Positions 14,767 through 18,501 of a stretch of 18,501 bases of DNA are shown one piece after another (position 1 is the first letter of the stretch; the number at the start of each line of letters is the position of its first letter). The notes under the pieces were generated by a model that saw only the letters and a list, made by a program, of their open reading frames with translations, was not told the origin of the DNA and did not search any database. The DNA lies in the NCBI GenBank assembly GCA_964573885.1, contig CAZNLL010000074.1:1-18501 (forward strand). Reading direction: 5' to 3'. The position numbers and the translations under genes are program-made. The stretch is from CAZNLL01 sp964573885 (GTDB lineage Bacteria; Desulfobacterota; DSM-4660; Desulfatiglandales; Desulfatiglandaceae).

Positions 14767-15684
14767 TCATTCCTGAAAACAGGGCTCCACCACTGAAAGA
14801 GACATGGAAGAGGTATCCAACCGGGCTTTCAGCCCGAGCGGTAAAGCCCGGTTTTTCACCCCGTGCCCTACCGGGAGACCCGTCGCCACCGGTCCCTCCA
14901 TATGTGAAAAGACTTCTCTTAAAAGTCCCTCCAGGAGCAAAGGATCTCCCAAGCCCTCAAAACCCCCCAAAACCAGTCCGGCCAAGCCCCTTACATGCCC
15001 TGCCAGGGCCATATGGGTCAGCATGCGGTCCACCTTGTAAAGAGGCTCTCCTTTGTCTTCCAAAAAAAGGATGCACCCCTCCAAGGAGGGCAAAAAGGGG
15101 GTTCCAACGAGATGGCAAAGGAGGCTTAAATTGCCCCCTATGAGAGGACCCTCTGCCCGCCCCGGCTTGAGGACCCGCCCCCCTGCGAGTTCCAGACTCA
15201 AAGCGCCTTTGGAGCTCAGGAGTTTCTGTAAGGCGAGCCAGTCTCCCTGCCTTTCCCGGGTAAGCTCCCGCACCACCGGTCCATGAAAGGGGACCAGACC
15301 CGCCCTGCAAAGCACGGCCATCAAGAGGGCGGTAATATCGCTGTAACCCACAAGGATCTTTGGATGGTCCTCAATCAAGTTGTAATGGATCTTATCAAGG
15401 AGCCTCAAACATCCGTACCCGCCCCTGGCGCAAAAGATCCCCTTAATGTCCGGGGCTTCAAACACGGCATGGAGATCTTCCAGCCGCTCACCGTCCTCTC
15501 CGGCCATGTAGTTCCTCTTAGAGAAGACGTGGGGGGCGACAACCACCTCAAAACCGGCGTGTCTCAGGGTCTCAAGCCCCTCCTGGAGTTCCCCTTTTTC
15601 CACAGGGCCCGAGGGAGAGATAACACCCACCCTATCCCCCGCCCGGAGGATGGGCGGCTTCACAAGGGCCGGTTTTTCCGTCAA
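14767..15684 (-). CDS. ldcA: Murein tetrapeptide LD-carboxypeptidase (peptidase family S66)
   Basis: A cytoplasmic serine peptidase that removes the terminal D-alanine from tetrapeptides during murein recycling. Counting from the longest possible frame (TTG at 15720, 317 aa), the S66 triad is in place: Ser127 in GYSDIT, Glu221 in FLED, and His286 in GHG. ARGGYGCLRLLD (98-109) and the KPPILRAGDRVGVISPSGP start of family members (21-39) are also present. The start is ambiguous. The TTG at 15720 has no ribosome binding site. The TTG at 15684 has GGA 5 nt upstream and gives 305 aa, the usual family length. The GTG at 15663 would begin right at the conserved KPP. I chose 15684. The gene lies between coaX and mfd with a 42-nt gap before mfd, so co-transcription is likely. 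A microcin-immunity (MccF-like) member of the same family is a less likely alternative. Confidence 0.88.
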   Translation of the reverse strand: MTEKPALVKPPILRAGDRVGVISPSGPVEKGELQEGLETLRHAGFEVVVAPHVFSKRNYMAGEDGERLEDLHAVFEAPDIKGIFCARGGYGCLRLLDKIHYNLIEDHPKILVGYSDITALLMAVLCRAGLVPFHGPVVRELTRERQGDWLALQKLLSSKGALSLELAGGRVLKPGRAEGPLIGGNLSLLCHLVGTPFLPSLEGCILFLEDKGEPLYKVDRMLTHMALAGHVRGLAGLVLGGFEGLGDPLLLEGLLREVFSHMEGPVATGLPVGHGVKNRALPLGLKARLDTSSMSLSVVEPCFQE

Positions 15685-15776
15685 TCTATTCCGTGGGTGG
15701 AATGTCAAAACACGTCTCAAAAAGGGGAAGGCTCACTTTGGAGATGGAATGTGGAAGGGCGCTACCTCTTTATTAT

Positions 15777-16544
15777 TTACTGATTGCGTCTAAAGATAAC
15801 CATTAAACCCTTAAGGGTCAAAAACTCCTCCACATAATCAATGGTCTCCGACACGTCACAGATCAAGGGGGCCAGACCGCCCGTGGCCACCACGGTCAGG
15901 TCCTCCCCCGTTTCTCTCTTGATCCTCTTCACAATGCCGTCCACCAATCCCGCGTATCCGTATATGATCCCCACATTCATACTGCTGATGGTGTCCTTGG
16001 CTATGACGCTCTGGGGCCGCGTGAATATCTCAACCCTGGGCAGCTTGGAGGCCTTCTGAAAAAGGGCCTCACAGGATATAAGCACCCCCGGTGCAATAGC
16101 CCCTCCAATGTAAGCACCATCCCTGGAAACGTAATCGAAGGTGGTGGCGGTTCCGAAATCAACCACCACCAGGGCGGTCCTGTACTTTTCAAAGGCGCCC
16201 ACCGCGTTGACGATACGGTCGGCCCCCACCTCCTTGGGGTTATCGTAGAGGATGGGCATCCCCGTCTTGAGACCCGGTCCCACCATCATGGGCTTTATCT
16301 TAAAATACCGGGCACAGAACTCTTCTATGGGGTTGACCAGGGGCGGCACCACACAGGATACAATGGCGTTCTTGATCCTCTTCAACCCCATGCCTACACC
16401 CTGAAAAAGGTTGGACACCAGGATGCCCAGCTCATCGGGAGTGACCTCCCTTTCCGTCCTGATCCTCCAGTGATGAAGGATCTCGTCCCGGTCGGTGACC
16501 CCCAGGACAATATTCGTATTTCCGATATCAATACAGAAAAGCAT
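15777..16544 (-). CDS. coaX: Type III pantothenate kinase
   Basis: Catalyses ATP-dependent phosphorylation of pantothenate, the first step of coenzyme A synthesis, in the cytoplasm. The 255 residues match the CoaX family. They show the ATP-binding phosphate loop DIGNTN (6-11), PKEVGADR with catalytic Asp109 (103-110), DFGTATTFD (129-137) and GGAIAPG (147-153), all in the order of the ASKHA fold. The ATG at 16544 precedes the first strand immediately and has AGG about 10 nt upstream. The protein is complete; no adjacent birA gene is visible, unlike many genomes where the two sit together. It lies 33 nt after folP, consistent with co-transcription. Confidence 0.95.
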   Translation of the reverse strand: MLFCIDIGNTNIVLGVTDRDEILHHWRIRTEREVTPDELGILVSNLFQGVGMGLKRIKNAIVSCVVPPLVNPIEEFCARYFKIKPMMVGPGLKTGMPILYDNPKEVGADRIVNAVGAFEKYRTALVVVDFGTATTFDYVSRDGAYIGGAIAPGVLISCEALFQKASKLPRVEIFTRPQSVIAKDTISSMNVGIIYGYAGLVDGIVKRIKRETGEDLTVVATGGLAPLICDVSETIDYVEEFLTLKGLMVIFRRNQ

Positions 16545-16577
16545 GGCCCATAAACCTATCCCGGACGGAACCCTTTC

Positions 16578-17426
16578 TCATACTGACTTTCCCCGCTTTA
16601 TGGCGTCTATAATCTTGACCGTTTCCACCGCTTTCCCTACGTTGTGAACCCTCACCAGGTGAGCCCCCTTTAAGACCCCTGCGGCAACGGCGGCCATGGT
16701 TCCCGTATCCCGTCCGTGGGGTTCCCGTTTCAGGATGTGGCCGATAAAGGCCTTGTTGGAAGGCCCCAGTAGCAAGGGCCGTTTCAGGGAAAGAAAACGG
16801 CTCAGGTTCTTGATGATGCGGAGGTTGTCATCAAATGTCTTTCCAAACCCGATTCCGGGGTCTACCACAATGTGATCCTCCCTGATGCCCGCCTCCACGG
16901 CCCGTCTGATCGCCTCCAGAAGAAAATCGTACACCTCTTTCAAGAGATCGTCATAGACAGGACCCCTTTGCATGTCTTCAGGGGTCCCCTTCATGTGCAT
17001 AAGGATCACGGGCACCCCGGTCTCGCAAACCACCGAAGCCATGGAGGGGTCAAACCTCAAGGCACTGATGTCATTGATCATGGAGGCGCCCGCCCTGATA
17101 GCCTCCCTGGCCACATCGGCCTTCCAGGTGTCTATGCTGATGGGGGTGGTGAGGGCTTTGCGCAAGGCCTCTATGACGGGGAGCACCCTGTCCATCTCTT
17201 CGTCACTGGAGAGCCTCTTAGAATAAGGCCTTGTCGACTCCCCGCCTATATCAATGATATCCGCACCTGCCCGGGCCATTTCCAGGCCATGTTCCACCGC
17301 CTGGTCAAAATGAAAGTAGCGGCCCCCGTCGGAAAATGAATCGGGCGTTACATTTAAAACGCCCATAATATGCGTTCTGGCCCCCAGATCCAGGCAATAT
17401 CCTTCCCACGTGAGCGTTGGGTTCAA
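16578..17426 (-). CDS. folP: Dihydropteroate synthase
   Basis: Condenses dihydropterin pyrophosphate with p-aminobenzoate in folate synthesis; the target of sulfonamides. The 282 residues form a TIM barrel with GVLNVTPDSFSDGG (22-35), DIGGESTRP (59-67), SIDT (97-100), NDIS (118-121), the MH pair (143-144), DPGIGFGK (189-196) and the VHNV end (260-263). In the conserved S-R-K loop the sequence is GPSNKAFIG (221-229), with Asn where Arg is usual; the following Lys is kept. The TTG at 17426 has GAGGGGGA about 5 nt upstream and opens just before the barrel, so it is the likely start. It sits 15 nt after the ftsH stop. ftsH-folP is a recurrent bacterial gene order, though coaX follows here and not the common cdaA or glmM. 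Confidence 0.95.
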   Translation of the reverse strand: MNPTLTWEGYCLDLGARTHIMGVLNVTPDSFSDGGRYFHFDQAVEHGLEMARAGADIIDIGGESTRPYSKRLSSDEEMDRVLPVIEALRKALTTPISIDTWKADVAREAIRAGASMINDISALRFDPSMASVVCETGVPVILMHMKGTPEDMQRGPVYDDLLKEVYDFLLEAIRRAVEAGIREDHIVVDPGIGFGKTFDDNLRIIKNLSRFLSLKRPLLLGPSNKAFIGHILKREPHGRDTGTMAAVAAGVLKGAHLVRVHNVGKAVETVKIIDAIKRGKSV

Positions 17427-17441
17427 AATCCCCCTCTTTTC

Positions 17442-18501
17442 TCATGCCTGCGGCTCTTGGCTCAAGGCCTCTTCTCCCTCTTGGGGCTTCTTACCGTCTG
17501 CCATGATCTGGTCAATGTCATGGCTGTCCAGGGTCTCCTTTTCCAGCAGGGCATTGGCGATCCGGTTGAGGGCGTCCAGGTTTTCCTTGATCATTTGGCT
17601 GGTCTTGTCATAGGTCTCCGTAATAATTCTCCTCACCTCTTGATCAATCTTTTGAGCGGTATATTCACTGTAATCCCTGTGCTGGGCAATTTCCCGGCCC
17701 AGGAATATTTGTTCGTCCTTTTTTCCAAAGGTGAGGGGTCCCACCTCGTCGCTCATCCCATAATCGCATACCATCCTGCGGGCAATCTCGGAAGCCCTCT
17801 CAATATCATTGCCTGCACCCGTCGTCTGGGTGTTAAGGATCACTTCCTCGGCCGCCCTGCCACCCATCAATATGGCGATGTTGTTCAGGAGATACCCCTT
17901 GGGATAGGTATGCTTTTCATCAAGGGGAAGCTGCTGGGTCAGGCCCAGGGCCCGGCCCCGGGGAATTATGGTCACCTTGTGGACGGGATCCGCGTCGGGA
18001 ATGAGTTTGGCCACCAGGGCATGCCCGGCCTCATGGTAGGCGGTGATCCTCTTTTCTTCTTCGCTTATAATCATGCTCTTGCGCTCCGCACCCATGAGCA
18101 CCTTGTCCTTGGCGTCCTCAAAATCCACCATCCCCACCCGGTCTTTACCCCGCCTGGCCGCCATGAGGGCCGCCTCGTTCACCATGTTTTCAATATCCGC
18201 CCCGGTAAAACCCGGTGTGCCCCTGGCAAGGACCAGGACATCCACCTTTTCATCCACGAGCTTCTTCTTGAGGTGAACCTTTAAAATGCCTTCCCGGCCT
18301 TTGACATCCGGAACCGGGACCACCACCTGGCGATCGAATCGACCCGGCCTCAAGAGGGCCGGGTCCAGCACGTCGGGTCTGTTGGTGGCCGAAATCAGTA
18401 TGACCCCTTCATTGGATTCAAAGCCATCCATCTCCACCAGGAGTTGATTCAGGGTTTGCTCTCGTTCGTCATGTCCCCCGCCCAGGCCGGCCCCCCTGTG
18501 T
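17442..18501 (-). CDS. ftsH: ATP-dependent zinc metalloprotease FtsH (5' end beyond window)
   Basis: A membrane-anchored hexameric AAA+ protease that extracts and degrades membrane proteins and short-lived regulators. About 352 C-terminal residues are visible, roughly half of a normal FtsH, open through to the right edge. The fragment starts in the AAA+ second region of homology (HRGAGLGGGHDERE, NQLLVEMDGF, then ATNRPDVLDPALLRPGRFDR with the arginine fingers). The zinc-protease active site HEAGH lies at 18035-18021, and the third zinc ligand is in TTGAGNDIERAS. A helical C-terminal segment and a charged tail ending SQEPQA complete it. The Walker motifs and membrane helices must lie beyond the edge. 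An internal ATG at 18437 is not the start, since conserved sequence continues upstream. It heads the visible ftsH-folP-coaX-ldcA-mfd series. Confidence 0.97.
   Translation of the reverse strand, partial: HRGAGLGGGHDEREQTLNQLLVEMDGFESNEGVILISATNRPDVLDPALLRPGRFDRQVVVPVPDVKGREGILKVHLKKKLVDEKVDVLVLARGTPGFTGADIENMVNEAALMAARRGKDRVGMVDFEDAKDKVLMGAERKSMIISEEEKRITAYHEAGHALVAKLIPDADPVHKVTIIPRGRALGLTQQLPLDEKHTYPKGYLLNNIAILMGGRAAEEVILNTQTTGAGNDIERASEIARRMVCDYGMSDEVGPLTFGKKDEQIFLGREIAQHRDYSEYTAQKIDQEVRRIITETYDKTSQMIKENLDALNRIANALLEKETLDSHDIDQIMADGKKPQEGEEALSQEPQA

Noticed and set aside
15680..15708. TTGACA at 15708-15703 (minus strand) as a promoter for ldcA-mfd
   Set aside because: At 17 nt the -10 position reads ATTGAC, with no alternative within 16-18 nt, and it would overlap candidate ldcA starts.
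17370..18284. A 304-codon plus-strand open frame opposite ftsH and folP
   Set aside because: It spans two conserved genes antisense and has no motifs or ribosome binding site; a shadow of GC-rich codons. The same applies to plus-strand frames at 4750-5652 and 1475-2269.
1..18501. CRISPR array, insertion sequence, prophage or defence genes
   Set aside because: I scanned for direct repeats, transposase or integrase motifs and nuclease genes and saw none; every sizeable ORF on the coding strand is accounted for by an envelope or housekeeping gene.

Overview
This window is a dense, moderately GC-rich bacterial chromosome segment. Every gene I can support lies on the minus strand, so transcription runs from high to low coordinates. 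The gene set points to a Gram-negative (diderm) proteobacterium: SurA-type periplasmic chaperones, a RodZ-like protein, an MsbA-type exporter, outer-membrane-type lipoproteins, and a sigma-32 factor with an RpoH box. The combination of a single-parvulin SurA, a LolB-like DUF4292 lipoprotein and an N-terminally extended RpoH suggests a deltaproteobacterium / Desulfobacterota-type organism. That placement is inference, because the window holds no rRNA or other phylogenetic marker. I see no mobile element, CRISPR array, tRNA or rRNA, and no gap longer than about 215 bases.

Layout, in transcription order. (1) 18501-11194: ftsH (C-terminal part only), folP, coaX, ldcA and mfd, closely spaced and probably co-transcribed. 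(2) 11193-11070: an AT-rich gap with an inverted repeat and promoter-like sequence. (3) 11069-6754: a PpiC-type lipoprotein, surA, rodZ-like and tyrS, probably one unit. (4) 6753-6570: a leader-like gap with two hairpins and a short ORF that begins at a strong ribosome binding site and overlaps the start of rpoH. (5) 6569-2921: rpoH, a 15-repeat TPR lipoprotein and an overlapping LolB-like lipoprotein. (6) 2920-2777: a gap with a consensus TTGACA -35 box. (7) 2776-956: msbA. (8) 955-742: a gap holding a degenerate palindromic repeat. (9) 741 to the window edge: a family 2 glycosyltransferase, cut by the edge.

Taken together, much of the window concerns the cell envelope and protein quality control. 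FtsH degrades membrane proteins and, in E. coli, also degrades RpoH. The SurA/PpiC proteins chaperone outer-membrane proteins, RodZ-like proteins organise the cytoskeleton and wall, and LdcA recycles murein peptides. The TPR and LolB-like lipoproteins probably act at the outer membrane. MsbA flips lipid A or another polyprenyl/lipid substrate, and the glycosyltransferase probably builds surface polysaccharide. FolP, CoaX, TyrS and Mfd are housekeeping genes.

I did not find a convincing new system. The best leads are the structured rpoH leader with its overlapping short ORF, the TPR plus LolB-like lipoprotein pair downstream of rpoH, and two intergenic repeat-like sequences, one of which supplies a stop codon.
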